Source: Microglena sp. YARC (taxonomy: Eukaryota > Chlorophyta > Chlorophyceae > Chlamydomonadales > Chlamydomonadaceae). From it: a stretch of 64,000 bases of DNA. Below, in pieces: positions 1-13,701 of the stretch (the first letter of the stretch is position 1; every line of letters starts with the position of its first letter). Location: the NCBI GenBank assembly GCA_022414725.1, contig CM039464.1, forward strand, positions 55,073,879 through 55,137,878, written 5' to 3'. The translations under genes and the position numbers were made by a program. The notes below the pieces were generated by a model that saw only the letters and a list, made by a program, of their open reading frames with translations, ran no database searches and was not told the DNA's origin.

Positions 1-1050
1 GGGGAGGGTGGGGAGGTGGTGGAGGGTAGGAGGAGGGAGGGGGGGAGGGTGGAGGCGGGGGAGGAGGGAGGGTGGAGGAGGGGAGGGTGGGGTGGGGTGG
101 AGGAGTAGGAGGAGGGGAGGGGGGAGGGTGGAGGCGGGGGAGGAGGGGAGGGTGGTGGAGGGGACGGTGGAGGTGGTGGTGGAGGGGTAGGAGGAGGGGG
201 GGAGGGTTATGGTGGAGTCGGGGGAGGAGGGGAGGGTGGAGGAGGGGAGGGTGGGGTGGGGGTGGAGGGGTAGGAGGAGGGGGGGGAGGGTATGGTGGAG
301 GCGGGGGAGGAGGGGCGAGGGTGGGGGTGGGGGTGGAGGGTAGGAGGAGGGGAGGGGGGGAGGGTGGAGCGGGGGAGGAGGGGAGGGTGGTGGAGGGGAT
401 GGTGGCGGTGGTGGTGAAGGGGTAGGAGGAGGGTGAGGGGGGAGGTGGAGGCGGGGGAGGAGGGGAGGGTGGAGGAGGGAGGGGGGGGTGGGGGTGGAGG
501 GGTAGGAGGAGGGGGGGAGGGTATGGTGGAGGCGGGGAGGAGGGGAGGGTGGAGGAGGGAGGGGGGGGGGGAGGGGTGGAGGTAGGAGGAGGGGGAGGGG
601 GGGAGGGGGAGGCGGGGAGGGAGGGGAGGTGGTGGAGGGGACGGTGGGGTGGTGGTGGAGGGTTAGGAGGAGGGGGGCGAGGGTATGTTGGAGGCGGGGA
701 GGAGGGAGGGGTGGAGGAGGGGAGGGGGGGGTGGGGGTGGAGGGGTAGGAGGAGGGGGGGGAGGGTATGGTGGAGGCGGGAGAGGAGGGGAGGGTGGTGG
801 AGGGACGGTGGCGGTGGTGGTGGAGGGGTAGGAGGAGGGGGAGAGGTATGGTGGAGGCGGGGGAGGAGGGGAGGTGGAGGAGGGGAGGGGGGTGGTGGTG
901 GAGGGGTAGGAGGAGGGGGGAGGGTATGGTGGAGTCGGGGGAGGAGGGAGGGTGGGAGGAGGGAGAGAGGTGGTGGTGGTGGTGGAGGGGTAGGAGGAGG
1001 GGAGGGGGGGAGGGGAGGCGGGGGAGGAGGGTGGTAGAGGGGAGGGTGGG
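1..1050. repeat. GGA/GGT purine-rich minisatellite
   Basis: About 1 kb of almost pure G/A with scattered T. It is built from runs such as GGAGGAGGGGAGGGTGG and longer blocks of about 90-110 bases that recur with variation (a GGAGGCGGGGGAGGA block, then GGTGGTGGTGGAGGGG, then TAGGAGGAGG). The C-poor plus strand has many closely spaced GGG runs, so G-quadruplex formation is plausible. Long open frames here (Gly/Arg/Glu on plus, Pro/Ser on minus) are composition artefacts. Confidence 0.9.
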
Positions 1051-1261
1051 TGGAGATGGCAAGTACACCTGCAAACAATTCGATAATCGTTGTGCGGTAT
1101 GAGCATGAGATCCTGTTTTGGATTGGTTGGGCATTGGTTTAGTTTTGTTTGTTTTGTTGTGTTCGGTTGGGTTAGGAGGTTTAATTTTGGGGGTACGAGT
1201 TTGAGGTGAAGTAAGGAGTGTGTACATGACAGGTGGGGGCTAAATAACTAAAATGTAAATA

Positions 1262-1795
1262 GATCAAACAAAAATGAAGTTGGAGGCCGTTACTTTCTTT
1301 CTACTAGGCAAAATTGAGAAATAATATTTCTTAATCCTCTCAAAGATCTCTTTGGATGATTATATTTTATACTTTAATAAAAAAAGTAAAATCGTAGTTG
1401 CAGGCCCGTTACTAACTTTCTACTGGGCCAAATTGAGAGAGATTACCACATAATATCAGATTCTAATACCAGATTCTTGATATTCTCGAAGATCTCTTTG
1501 GATGTCGTCTTGTCCTTCCATTACAAAAAGTAAAATCGTGGTTGGAGGCCCATTACTTTCTTTCTAATGGGCAAAATTGAGAGAGATTACCAGATTATAA
1601 CATTAGATTCAAAAACCAGATTCTAACAACAGATTCTTGATCCTCTCGAAGACCTCTTTGGATGATTAGGTTTTGTACTTTCATTACAAAACAAAAGTAA
1701 AATTGTAGCTGGAGGCCCATTGCTTTCTTTCTACTGGGCCAAATTGAGAGAGATTAACATATTATAATATTAGATTTAAAAAACAGGTTCTAATT
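1262..1795. repeat. Tandem repeat, about 130-165 bp, four copies
   Basis: Four diverged copies of a unit containing AAAAGTAAAATCGT, GGAGGCCCATTACTTTC, CTACTGGGCCAAATTGAGAG and CTCGAAGATCTCTTTGGATG. The copies differ by point changes and short indels. The 1051-1261 stretch before it shows nothing recognisable. Confidence 0.8.
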
Positions 1796-2195
1796 TGGGG
1801 GGGTCTATGGTAGCCATTTACTTGGCTTATAAGGGTGCATCCTGGGTGGGAAGGGTGCCATAGGGGTGCTGACAAGTTCGATGCAGCATCGCCTGCGACG
1901 CTAAAAAAAATGGCGGAGAGTGATCGCCGACGGAGAGAGCAACAGGTGTGCAAGGGAATAGTGAGTTAGCTACGAGGACCGTTGGCTGACGTGTTGGGCT
2001 TCATCACGAGTTCAGATGGGATGGTCGGTCGGTCGGTCGTAAGACGAACAAATGTAGCACTAGGTGCTCCACCCCACTTTGTGAGTGTGTGTGTGTGTGT
2101 GCACTGTGCAATTTGGGGGCGGTCTATGGCAGCCATTTACTTGGCTTATAAAGGGTGCATCCTTGGTGGAAGGTTGTAATAGGGGTGCTGAAAAG
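1793..2195 (+). repeat. Direct repeat pair spaced about 317 bp
   Basis: Two copies (about 1793-1880 and 2110-2195) share GGTCTATGGTAGCCATTTAC, CTTGGCTTATAAGGGTGCAT and AGGGGTGCTGA. They flank about 230 bases that include a short (GT)n run. The unit may be a dispersed repeat; its family is not recognised. 2200-2540 holds no feature I recognise. Confidence 0.6.
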
Positions 2196-2542
2196 GGTTG
2201 CTGAAGATTGCCCCAAATCTTGCAGCGCGTGAAATACACTTTTCTGGTGACTGATGGCTTGGGTGAAGCATCGCGCTGCACGCTTTTAATGTTTTGGACA
2301 TCGCAGACGGTTGGCTCGGGCATTGCGCAGCTATTTAGTTGGCATTGTTTGGTATTTGGTTGGCAAGCTGTTGGCCTTGGACAGGCTGACACGTCAGGTT
2401 GGTTAGGTCCACACGGGTCCCACAGTGAGTGTGGACTCCACACGCCACGAGATCCCGAACGATAGTAACAGCTTTTGGTTCCAGGTCGGTTCCAGGGTCG
2501 AAGAGCACTGCTATTATTATTCGAGCCACAAAAGCTTTGACC

Positions 2543-2745
2543 CGATCGATGGGCTAAGCCGAATGGTCCCGAATAAGCCGAATGGTCTAAGCCGAATGGT
2601 CCCGAATAAGCCGAATGGTCCCGAATAAGCCGAATGGTCTAAGCGCCCCCTCTCCCAGCCGTAATGGTCCCGAATAGCGATATGGTCCCGAATGATCCCG
2701 AATAAGCCGAATGGGCTAAGCTGAATGGTCCCGAATAAGGACTAA
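2543..2745. repeat. AAGCCGAATGGTCCCGAAT minisatellite
   Basis: A tandem array of a short unit alternating TGGTCCCGAATAAGCCGAA and TGGTCTAAGCCGAA, about ten partly degenerate repeats. Confidence 0.85.
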
Positions 2746-2854
2746 GCCACGGGCAAGATGGGCCGTCCGACCAATGCTTCAACGAACAAGCCTCCTCTAA
2801 AAACAAACTCTTTGCTTTATATATAAGCTTGCCAACGTAACTGCGACCTCTTGG

Positions 2855-2900
2855 AGGGCAGGCAGTAGGCAGGCAGGCAGGCAGCAGGCAGGCAGGCGAG
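2855..2900. repeat. (GGCA)n microsatellite
   Basis: An imperfect GGCA/GCAG tetranucleotide run. The same tetranucleotide recurs at about 3808-3847, where it is uninterrupted. Confidence 0.85.
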
Positions 2901-3034
2901 GCGGGGAGATGGAAGAGCCATCACAGTCTCATAAAGATCGTGGAGCCCACTCGCCTAGGGCACCCAGTAGAGTGGTGCTCTCACTGAGCTTTTCGATTTC
3001 ATGCCATGTAAATGCAAGCCACGAGCCCTCAACT

Positions 3035-3160
3035 GCCTAGAAATATATTTTTAGATTTATTTGTATATATAGAAATGTATTTTTAGATTTATTTGTATAT
3101 ATAGAAATGTATTTTATATTTATGAGTATATATGGAAATGTATTTTTTATATTTTTAGAT
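3035..3160. repeat. AT-rich tandem repeat, about 35 bp
   Basis: Three to four copies of a unit containing ATTTTTAGATTTATTTGTAT and ATATAGAAATGT. Confidence 0.75.
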
Positions 3161-3370
3161 TGTGCGCCATGGCCCTGTCTCATCGGCGATCGGCTGTAGG
3201 GAGAATGATTATTTTATTTATTGCTCGGCCAAATGTAAGCAAAACCCATGCTGAGCGATTCTTAATGTCCGCATCTCCTCAAACTCTAGCCTGGGAAATC
3301 GCGCGGCCCCCACGATTCATTAGTAAATTACCAAATCCTTTAAAAACAAACGCTGCTCCACAGGTTTAAG

Positions 3371-3560
3371 TACAGTTGGAGAGTGACTCCACAGGTTCAA
3401 AGTACAATTGGAAAAGTGACCTCCACAGGTTCAAGTACAATTGGAAAAGTGACCTCCACAGGTTGAAGTACAGTTGGAAGCGTGACCTCCACAGGTTCAA
3501 GTACAATTGGAAAAGTTACCTCCGCAGGTTCAAGTACAGTTGTAAAAGTAACCTCCAGCC
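3371..3560. repeat. 32-33 bp minisatellite, six copies
   Basis: Six copies of a unit with GACCTCCACAGGTTCAAGTA then CAATTGGAAAAGT. The peptide repeats read through it are a by-product of the period being close to a multiple of three. Confidence 0.9.
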
Positions 3561-3807
3561 CCCCCGCCCTTGTGACAAAGTCCCAAACCAGAAACCTCCC
3601 AATCATTTCCACCCCTCAAACCCGATTCGCCCCCCCAAAGCGGTAGTAAGTATTTAGAGATGCAACCGTTAGCCTTGAAACAGCTTCAAATTCCTCACAA
3701 ACAAACAATAATGCTAGATCCAGCTCAGAATCAGGCTAGGTAAATGGGTTTGCTTGACGTATGCGCATAACATTTGTCTAAAGCCACATGTAAGGCAGCA
3801 GCATGAG

Positions 3808-3816
3808 AACAGGCAG

Positions 3817-3847
<31 letters not shown>
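3808..3847. repeat. (CAGG)n microsatellite
   Basis: Uninterrupted CAGG tetranucleotide run. It is flanked by two similar stretches ending in CCACATGTAAG (about 3783 and 3888), so the surrounding ~110 bp appears duplicated. Confidence 0.85.
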
Positions 3848-3911
3848 AATGGGGTTTGATTGACAAATGCGCCTTACTTCGTCTAAATCCACATGTAAGA
3901 CCACAAATGGA

Positions 3912-4069
3912 TAGGGGATCGGCATATCATATGATGCTGACCAAAGTTGAGTATATGATTCAATACAAATTGCATCTTCTGAAATTGTATATAAATGGTA
4001 AATTTTGCCTAGTCAGACTGCTTGCCACTCATATGATATCCATATGATGCCATGTTTGACCGTTCCCTA
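3912..4069. mobile_element. hAT-like MITE relic (ATATGAT family)
   Basis: Starts TAGGGGATCGGCATATCATA and ends GACCGTTCCCTA. It has near-palindromic ends and an internal block (AAATTGCATC, TTGTATATAAATGG, GCCTAGTCAGAC) shared with copies at 26862, 28311, 48928 and the RPS3A intron 4 array. I see no convincing 8-bp target duplication for this copy, so it is probably old. Family assignment rests on the shared TAGGGA...TCCCTA ends. Confidence 0.65.
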
Positions 4070-4239
4070 CTCAGACCTCCCAATTATAATTCCAATAATA
4101 AAAACAATATAAAATATAAAAAAACTATTAGGTGGAGGAGATTCGGGCCCCCCACGCTTTGGGGGGGGGGGGAAATATAAAACTTCTGATGATAGGGTAT
4201 GAAAACAAAATCCTCAAGGCCACCTGCAAATAGACTGGG

Positions 4240-7200
4240 ATACATATTGTTCCAAATAGACAGTAAAATAAAAATGATATACATTATTGTCCAATGATAT
4301 AACATATTGTCCAAATGTATACAATTGTCCAATGTATTACATATTGTCCAATGTATTACATATCTGTCCAATGTATACATATTGTCCAAATAGACAGTAA
4401 AATAAAATGTATACATATTGTCCAATGTTATACGATATTGTCCATGTAATAACATGTCAATGTATACATATTGTCCAATATACAATATTGTCCAATGTAT
4501 ACATAGTTGTCAATGTATACATATTGTCCAATGTATACATATTCGTCCAATACATACATATTGTCTGTATACATATTCCAAGGATGTCCAATGTTAGTAC
4601 ATATTTGTCCAATGTATAACATGTTTGTCCAATGTATAGCATATGTCCAATTATAACATATTGTCCAATACATACATATTGTCCAATGTATTGTCATATT
4701 GTCCAATGTATACATATTGTTCCAATATACATATTGTCCAATGTTACATATGTGTCATGTATACATATTGTTCCAATGTATACATATTCGTCCAATGCTA
4801 TACCAGTCGCAGTATACACCCCTACCCCTTGTCCATTGTATACTATTTGTCAATGATATACAATGTCCCCTATATTGTCCAATCCATCCAAAATAGACAG
4901 TAAAATAAAATGTATACATATTGTCCAATGTATAATATTGTCCAATGTATACATATTGTCCCCAATGGTATACATATTGTCCAATGTATACATATTGTCC
5001 AATGTATACATATTGTCCTATGTATACATATTGTCCAATGTATACATATTGTATACATATTGTTCAATTGTATACAATTGTCAAATAGACAGTAAAAATA
5101 AAAATAACATTATTGTCCAATGTATTACATATTGTTCCAATGCGTATACATATTGTCAATGAATACATATTGTCCATATACATATTGCCAAATAGACAGT
5201 AAAATAAAAATGTATAAATTTATGTCTCTCCAATGATATACATTATTGTTCCAATGTATTACATATTGTCCATGTTATACATATTGTCCAAATAGCAGTA
5301 AAGATAAAAAAATGTATACATATTGTTCCAATGATACATATTGTCCAATGTATACATATTGTCCCAATGCTATACATATTGTCCAAATAGACAGTTAAAA
5401 AAAAATGTATACAGTAATTGTCCAAATGCTCCAATATACCCATATGTCCTCCAACTGTATAACATATTGTCCAATGTAACATATTGTCCAATGAATACTC
5501 GCCTATTGTCCAAATACATGTCAAATAGACAGTAAATAAAAAAGAGTATATTGTCCCAATGTATACATATTGTCCAATGTATACATATATTGTCCAATGA
5601 TATACATATTGTCCAACCCCCCCACAGGACAGTAAAATAAAAATGTATACATATTGTCCAATGTTACATATTGTTGCCAATGTATACATATTGTCCAATG
5701 TATAACATATTGTCAAATACAGTACATAAAATTAAAAAAAATGGTATACACTCATTGGTAATGCCCCCATACATATGTCCAAATGTATACCTAATATTGT
5801 TCCATGTATGACATTATTGTCCAATAGACCAGTTTAAATAAACAAATGTTATACACTATGTCCAATAAGGTGTCCCAATGTATACATATTGTCCAATGCT
5901 ATACTATTGCTCCAATGACAGTAAAATAAAAAATGTGTAATACATATTGTCCAATGTTTACATATTGTCCCCAATGTACCCCCCCTACATATTTGTCCAA
6001 TTGTAATACATTATTGTCCAAAAAGACAGTAAATATTCAAAAGCATACAGCCTAGTTGTCCAATGTTAAAATAAAAATATTGTACCTGCTACCATATTGT
6101 CCACATTATACATATTGTTCCCATATTGTCTAGTAATTACATATTGTCCACAACTGGTCCAAATAAGACAGTAAAATAAAAATGTTACATATGTCCAATT
6201 GTATACATATTGTCCAATGTATAACATTTTGTCAATCTGTCATGTATACATAATTGTCCAACATTTATACTACCAGTATAACAGTTATTGTCCAAATGAG
6301 ACAGTAAAATAAAAATGTATACATATTGTCCAAATGTATAATATGTACACACATGTCCAATGTATATATACTTGGCCACTCCAATGTATACATATTGTCC
6401 AATGTATAGTGTTCATGAGTATAATCCTCAATGTATACATATTGTCCTTATGATGTATAGTACATACATATTGTCCAATACAATACTATGGTGGGTCAAT
6501 GGTCAATATAACACTATTGCAAATAAGCAGTACAATACACACATGAGTTGCTGCTATACATCACGTTGTCTCAACTGCCGTATACAGGCTCACTTGTCCC
6601 CAATGCCCAATATCACATATTGTCATGATGTCCGATGTATACACCCCATTATTGTCCAATAGACAGTAAAAGTAAAAAACTCGTGATACACTGTCCATTG
6701 TCCACACTCGCCTCACAATGTATACTTATTGTCACCACTCACACACACACATACCACTCAAATTGTCCAATGGCACACATATTTCGTCACAAGTGTACTC
6801 ACTACCAATACTGCTCCAATGCCACTAGAACTACATAATTTCCAATGTTATACATTAGATGTCCAAATCATACAAGTAAGATACATGTCCAAATAGACAG
6901 TAAGCAATTGTTGTCCAAGTGTTCAAAATCAATACTTTGCTCACTCAACATATTGTCAAAAATTTGAAAAATTACATAAAATGTTGATACAAGTTGCTCC
7001 AACTGCTTTGTCCAAATAGACTACCTCTGTCCACATATTAGTCAATGTATACATATTGTCACACAGGATTGTCGCAATGCCTACCCTCACCTCCTCCCCA
7101 CACCACTTAGAACAGATAAATCAAAAATGCACTCCAATGATCAACCCATATATGCTCCCAATGTATACAAACTTGCTACCACATGTATCATCCGAGACGA

Positions 7201-10200
7201 GTATATCACAATGTATTACTATTGTTCCAGAATAGGGACAGTAAATGTAAAATGTAACATATTGTTCCAGTAATGCTTATACAATTGTCCAACTGCGCTT
7301 TCACCCTACATATTGTGGCTCCAATGGTATACACTATGATGTCACCACTACACACAAGTATTACATGGATATAGCATATTGTCCCAAATATCCTAATGTA
7401 CATATTGAACCACAAAAAATCGGTATAGCGTCTATACTCACATCACCCTTGTTCCCATATCACATACACACTACTATTGTCCACAATCAAATAAACAGTA
7501 AAATAAAAATGCATACATTATTGTCCACACCTGTATACATCATTGTCCAAACTGTATACAACTAACTATCATCACATGACACCCTTAACTACATACTGTA
7601 CTCCCATGACCTCACTACATAGTGGGCATTTCACACTGTAAAGCGATTGTCCAAATAGACAGTAAAATAAAATATATGTCACTCAATACATATCTGTGCT
7701 CCATGATCTTACATAATTGCGCCAAGCACATGATACTACTGGTGCACCAATGAGATAAATATGATATGTCTCCAAAATTGTAACCTTGACACACAAAACT
7801 TGTCCTCCCCCCCCCCCACTAACGCGTCCAATGTCACCCACTATTGTCCAAGCACTTGACCACTATCTGTCAAATGCATCTACAATTGCTCCAATACACA
7901 CATACTGCTCCCCACACGCCCCCCTATTCCACCAAATCAAACACCTTACCACAATGTATACAATACTGCTCAATGACCTAACCATTAATTCTCACTCCCA
8001 ATTATACATATTTGGCAAGTGTATACATCATGCCCCATCAGGGCTAGTTTACTACAAGTATTGTCCAATGTGTACACCTTCCCAACTATATTATAGACCA
8101 AAGCGTATACATAATGCCGTACCATATGAGTTCAATACTCAATATTCTCCAAATGAACAGTGTATACCACTAAGTATGTCACACAGCTATTACATATTGT
8201 CCAAATAGGACAGTAAAACATAAAAGACCATAAAACATAACTTGATCCAATGGTATTACTATTGTCAGTTATACATATTGTCCAATGGTATTACTCCATT
8301 GTCCAATGTTTATACCAGAACTTGTCCAATCCTGTCTATACACTATTCCTCCAACGCATACCACTATTTATCAAATGCAACAATACATATCGTCCAATGC
8401 ATACATCATCTGTCACCCACTATGTATACAATATCGCTCACCATATCAGCAGACTACAATAAAGACTGTAGTTTATCACATAGGTCCAACATCGCACTAC
8501 TATCTCACTGCTCCAAATGTATAACATACTATGTCACCTAATGGTTACCAAACTATTGTCCACAATAGAACAGCAAAATAAAAAGTATGGACATAGATTT
8601 AATTGTTCCAATTGTTTTAGCAATATTGTCCACTCCAATGTATCACATATTGATCAATCAATGATTATAATATTGTCCAAAAATAGACAGTTAACATAAA
8701 AATTGCTTGTTCACTCACTACATATGTCCAATGCCATACCATTCACCTCCAACGTACTACATAACTATGTCCACATCGAGCTAAATACACTATTCTCAAA
8801 AGTACGACACAGATACAAATAAAACAATAGCCCCCATAGTGTACAATATTGTCCTTACGTATGCGTATTGTTCAATGTGACACATATTGGTCCAACATGC
8901 TTATATCTATTGTCCAATGTATACATATTGTCCAAGATACATATTGCCAATGCCCATATCTATCATAATGTCCAAAAGACAGTAAAATAAAAATGTATAC
9001 ATATTGTTCCAATGTTTACAATTTTCCGAGATGCAGCGCTAGTCAACCAGTACTACATGATTTCATCGCAATGTATTGACATATTGTCCAATAGACCTAG
9101 TATAAAAACCAAAAAATGAGTATACATTTGTCCAATTATACTATTGTTCCATATCAATCTACATATTGTCCAATGTATACAATTGTCCAAATAGACAGCT
9201 AAATAAAAATGAGTACCACCTTGTCCACCTTGTGTATTAGCATATCCCCGCAATGGTTACTACATATTGCGTCCAATTGTCAATTACATATTGATCCAGA
9301 TGTACTTCACATCTTGTCTCCACACGAGTCATAGCATACTTTCCATGATACATACGTCCACAATGCATTGAAAAAAACTAACATCAATTTTATACCTACC
9401 TATGTTTCCAATGCTCAGACCTAGATCATATCGATACAATGACTACAATCATACTTTTGTCCACTGCCCAGTATACATATTGTCAATGTATACATATGTC
9501 CATGTATACATATGTCCAAATAGACAGTAAAATTAAACAATCTGCCCGCTCTCTAACTACAGTACTTTTGTACCCATTGCCCGCTGCTGCATCATACATA
9601 TGTCCAATGCCTAACTTCTATCAGTTAGTCTCAACTGCTTATATCATATTGTTCTAATGCCCTACATATTGTCAATAGCAGCTCTATAAATCATTGTCCT
9701 CAATGCATATCATATTTGTCCTACTCATACCATATTGTCCCCAGTACATACATATGTCCCAATGTATACATATTGGTCCAATGTATACATCATTGCTCCC
9801 ACATGACTGCTCCCCCCTCTTTCTCAGACCAGCTCAGCCTCTTTATACCCACAATCTGTCCATTACTGCTTACCCACTAGTCTTGTTCCGAATGGTGAAA
9901 AAGCTTCACACACTGTTCTATCCACGCATATCTGTCGCAATGTTATACATTATTTTGTCGCAACCTCGACTATGTATACAATTGATCCCCCACTATTGTC
10001 TTTCTCAAAAATCCAGACTATTTGTCCAATGCAACCCTCCTCCCCATACTGTACATATGTCCACCTCCTCACTCGTATACGATATTTGTCCCAAATAGTA
10101 TCAGGTGAAAAAAAAATGTAATATCTTATCATATGTCCAACTTTCGTCTGGTAGTCATTACATATGTCAATGCCCGGTTACTACAGGTATTGCGTCCAAT

Positions 10201-11088
10201 GCAATACGATATTGTCCAGACCCAGTATACATATTGTCCGAATTAGTAGACAGATTGTCCAATGTGTATGACATAGTTTTTCCAATGTATAACATGATTG
10301 TCCACATGGAATACATATAAGTCCAATGTAGTATACATATTGTCAAATAGAACAGTAAAATAAAATGTATACATATCCAATGTATACATATTGTCCAATG
10401 TATACATATTGTCCAAGTATACATATGTCCAAATAGACAGTAAACATTAAAAATTGGTATATCATATCGGCCAATGTTTACATATGTTTCCAATGTACAT
10501 ATGCCAATGTAGTACATATGGTCCAAATAGACAGTAAAATAAAAATGTATACATATTGTCCAATGGTAGTATCAGTATTGTCAATTATACATATTTGTCC
10601 AATGTTACATATTGCTCCAAATAGACAGTAAAATAAAAATGTATACATATTGTCCAATTGTATACATATGGTCCAATGTATACAATTGTCACTACATGTT
10701 TGACTAATATTGGTCCAATGTATACATATTGTCCAATGTAAACATATTGTCTAATGGTATATACATATTTGGCCAATGTATACATATTGTCCAAATAAGA
10801 CAAAGTAAAGAGTAGACAATATGTGTGTAATACACCCCCTTGTCTTGTCTAAGAGTGTTAGACCCCTATACCCACTCTCCCCTGCGCGTCCCACCTGCCC
10901 CTATTATACATATTGTCAATGGTTATAACATATTGTTTCACAAGTGAGTACATATTGTCCAAGTATACAATTGTCCAAATAACAGTAAAATAAAAAAGTA
11001 TGTTTAAAGTATAGTACGATATTGTCAATGAGGTGTATATACCATTATTGATCACAATGATGTCATTACACAATTCCAATGAGCACGC
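4240..11088. repeat. 18-bp satellite TGTATACATATTGTCCAA with higher-order units
   Basis: About 6.8 kb built on the 18-base monomer TGTATACATATTGTCCAA. Every few monomers are broken by a spacer (AATAGACAGTAAAATAAAAA), seen about 30 times, so the higher-order period is roughly 100-350 bases. The ends are more regular than about 6.5-10.1 kb, where nearly every monomer carries different indels. The spread of random indels suggests that part of the variation is uncorrected sequencing error. No gene is supported inside it; the many short Tyr/Ile/Cys-rich frames are shadows. Confidence 0.92.
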
Positions 11089-12088
11089 NNNNNNNNNNNN
11101 NNNNNNNNNNNNNNNNNNNNNNNNNNNNNNNNNNNNNNNNNNNNNNNNNNNNNNNNNNNNNNNNNNNNNNNNNNNNNNNNNNNNNNNNNNNNNNNNNNNN
11201 NNNNNNNNNNNNNNNNNNNNNNNNNNNNNNNNNNNNNNNNNNNNNNNNNNNNNNNNNNNNNNNNNNNNNNNNNNNNNNNNNNNNNNNNNNNNNNNNNNNN
11301 NNNNNNNNNNNNNNNNNNNNNNNNNNNNNNNNNNNNNNNNNNNNNNNNNNNNNNNNNNNNNNNNNNNNNNNNNNNNNNNNNNNNNNNNNNNNNNNNNNNN
11401 NNNNNNNNNNNNNNNNNNNNNNNNNNNNNNNNNNNNNNNNNNNNNNNNNNNNNNNNNNNNNNNNNNNNNNNNNNNNNNNNNNNNNNNNNNNNNNNNNNNN
11501 NNNNNNNNNNNNNNNNNNNNNNNNNNNNNNNNNNNNNNNNNNNNNNNNNNNNNNNNNNNNNNNNNNNNNNNNNNNNNNNNNNNNNNNNNNNNNNNNNNNN
11601 NNNNNNNNNNNNNNNNNNNNNNNNNNNNNNNNNNNNNNNNNNNNNNNNNNNNNNNNNNNNNNNNNNNNNNNNNNNNNNNNNNNNNNNNNNNNNNNNNNNN
11701 NNNNNNNNNNNNNNNNNNNNNNNNNNNNNNNNNNNNNNNNNNNNNNNNNNNNNNNNNNNNNNNNNNNNNNNNNNNNNNNNNNNNNNNNNNNNNNNNNNNN
11801 NNNNNNNNNNNNNNNNNNNNNNNNNNNNNNNNNNNNNNNNNNNNNNNNNNNNNNNNNNNNNNNNNNNNNNNNNNNNNNNNNNNNNNNNNNNNNNNNNNNN
11901 NNNNNNNNNNNNNNNNNNNNNNNNNNNNNNNNNNNNNNNNNNNNNNNNNNNNNNNNNNNNNNNNNNNNNNNNNNNNNNNNNNNNNNNNNNNNNNNNNNNN
12001 NNNNNNNNNNNNNNNNNNNNNNNNNNNNNNNNNNNNNNNNNNNNNNNNNNNNNNNNNNNNNNNNNNNNNNNNNNNNNNNNNNNNNNNN
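11089..12088. other. Assembly gap of exactly 1000 N
   Basis: A run of exactly 1000 N, which is an arbitrary scaffold gap size. The left flank is the 18-bp satellite and the right flank is a C-rich repeat. True length and content are unknown. Open frames crossing it are artefacts. Confidence 0.99.
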
Positions 12089-12880
12089 CCCTCCAACCAC
12101 ACTTCCCAACAAACCTCCTCCAACATCACTCGTACTCACAACACTCTCCACTTCCACACCCTTCCAAACACACCTCTTCCCCAACACCTCCACTAACCAA
12201 CACCCTCCCTCCACATCCACACCTTCACAACACCACCCTCCTACTACACCTACCCTCTCCACCTCACACCTTCCCACAACACTCACCTACAACACGTCCC
12301 CTCGACCACACACCTGCCACTTACCACACACTCGTCCCTCCAGCAACACTCTCACCCACCATTGCACGGCACCACACTCCCCACTAACTAACTCATCCCC
12401 TCCACACGCTTTCCGACACACTCCCTCACACACCACTCTCACACAACTTCACTACACCACATCCTCATACACCTTCCACCACACACACCTACTCACACCA
12501 AACTAACTTCCAACCAGACCCCTCCACTAACAACCCCTCCTCCACCTCCCCAAATTCCCTAAACCACACCTCCCATACCACCACTCTCCACTACACCTTC
12601 ACACCAACCCCTAACCTCACAAACTTCCACACACTTCCCGCACCAACACTCCTTCATCACCATTTCACACCACAACCTTCACACCACCATCGCCTCCCAA
12701 ACCCACCTCCACCAAATCTCCACCTCCCCACTACCCACCTTCCTTGCACCAGACCTCCCCTGCACAACGATTCCCAACAACCTCCCATCAAACACAACTC
12801 CTAATACACCCATCTCACTCACCACACACCTCCACACAACCACCTTCCTACCAGCACACGACCTCCATACACAAGCTTAC
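12089..12880. repeat. C-rich degenerate low-complexity repeat
   Basis: About 790 bases of C, A and T almost without G, rich in CCACACCTTC, CCTCCAC and ACCACAC motifs with no fixed period. It looks like a degenerate or poorly called minisatellite cut by the gap. Confidence 0.75.
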
Positions 12881-13387
12881 AGTCATAGCTCAAGCGCCAA
12901 ACTTATTTCAGAATTGCAGCTTTACCAGACTTTTCTTTCGGTAACTGGACTGGAAAAATAGGGATCGTAGATGCGGCTGGGTTTCAATGGAATCTCGAAG
13001 TCGGAAAGAACGATACGGAGTCTGAGGTGAAGAGACGTTATCTAAAAAAGAACACGATATTCTCGTTAACATTTGGCAATTTGTTGATTCAAAATTCGTA
13101 ATTGGGTGTTCCATTGCGCGTGATTTCGCACATTAGGTTACTCCGTAATGGTGTGCCGTACACGAAGCGGTTTCATTTTTAGTTATTCCGTTGACTGTAT
13201 ATTAACCTGTTTAGTGGATGGCACGATCTTGTTGTGCTTCAGTTCAAGACATATCCGGCACTGCGAGCAAGGGCATTCTTCACAATCTTGAATGTGTGGC
13301 AGTGTGGTGGTTGCCAAGGGCAGACCGGTGATCCTTTTCTGCGTTAGTTGTTTCAATAATATACTTCATCTCGACTGATCCTGCATC

Positions 13388-13618
13388 TCAAGATAATTGA
13401 AGTTTGATTATTCTCCGCCTTGCCAGCCGCGTTGATTGTTTCGGGGTGAAATGGATTTCCAGACTGGACTTGTTGATTCGTGACATGAATTGCCCTAAAT
13501 AGTAACCCTCCATGGGCACGCACTGTACGAATCCTCGATGGCCCGCGAAGTTATCAAACATCTCCTTGCACATGTAATATAAGGCCAATAAGTAGTGTTG
13601 TGCAGGGATCCGCATCAA
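13388..13618 (-). CDS. Hypothetical ORF, 76 aa
   Basis: A 76-residue minus-strand frame with mixed, non-repetitive composition, including MCKEMFDNFAGHRGFVQCVP and a basic C-terminal end (TRLARRR). I do not recognise a family. Just beyond its start on the minus strand, another frame at 13702-14037 contains GAPCRNFCLFGGPTTWIARV, so both could be exons or frame-shifted pieces of one gene. No splice sites were established. It may equally be a chance frame. Confidence 0.2.
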   Translation of the reverse strand: MMRIPAQHYLLALYYMCKEMFDNFAGHRGFVQCVPMEGYYLGQFMSRINKSSLEIHFTPKQSTRLARRRIIKLQLS

Positions 13619-13701
13619 TAAAAATTGCTACTAGGAACATCTTAAATGAATCTGCATCGTGTGACAGGCAAATAGAAAACAAAGCTGAGTTTTGGTGACG
13701 C

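Noticed and set aside
1..1106. Gly/Arg-rich and Pro/Ser-rich ORFs
   Set aside because: Product of a G/A-only minisatellite; all frames give similar low-complexity peptides.
10858..12506. ORFs of 387-475 residues on both strands
   Set aside because: Most of each is the 1000-N gap; the ends are satellite or C-rich repeat.
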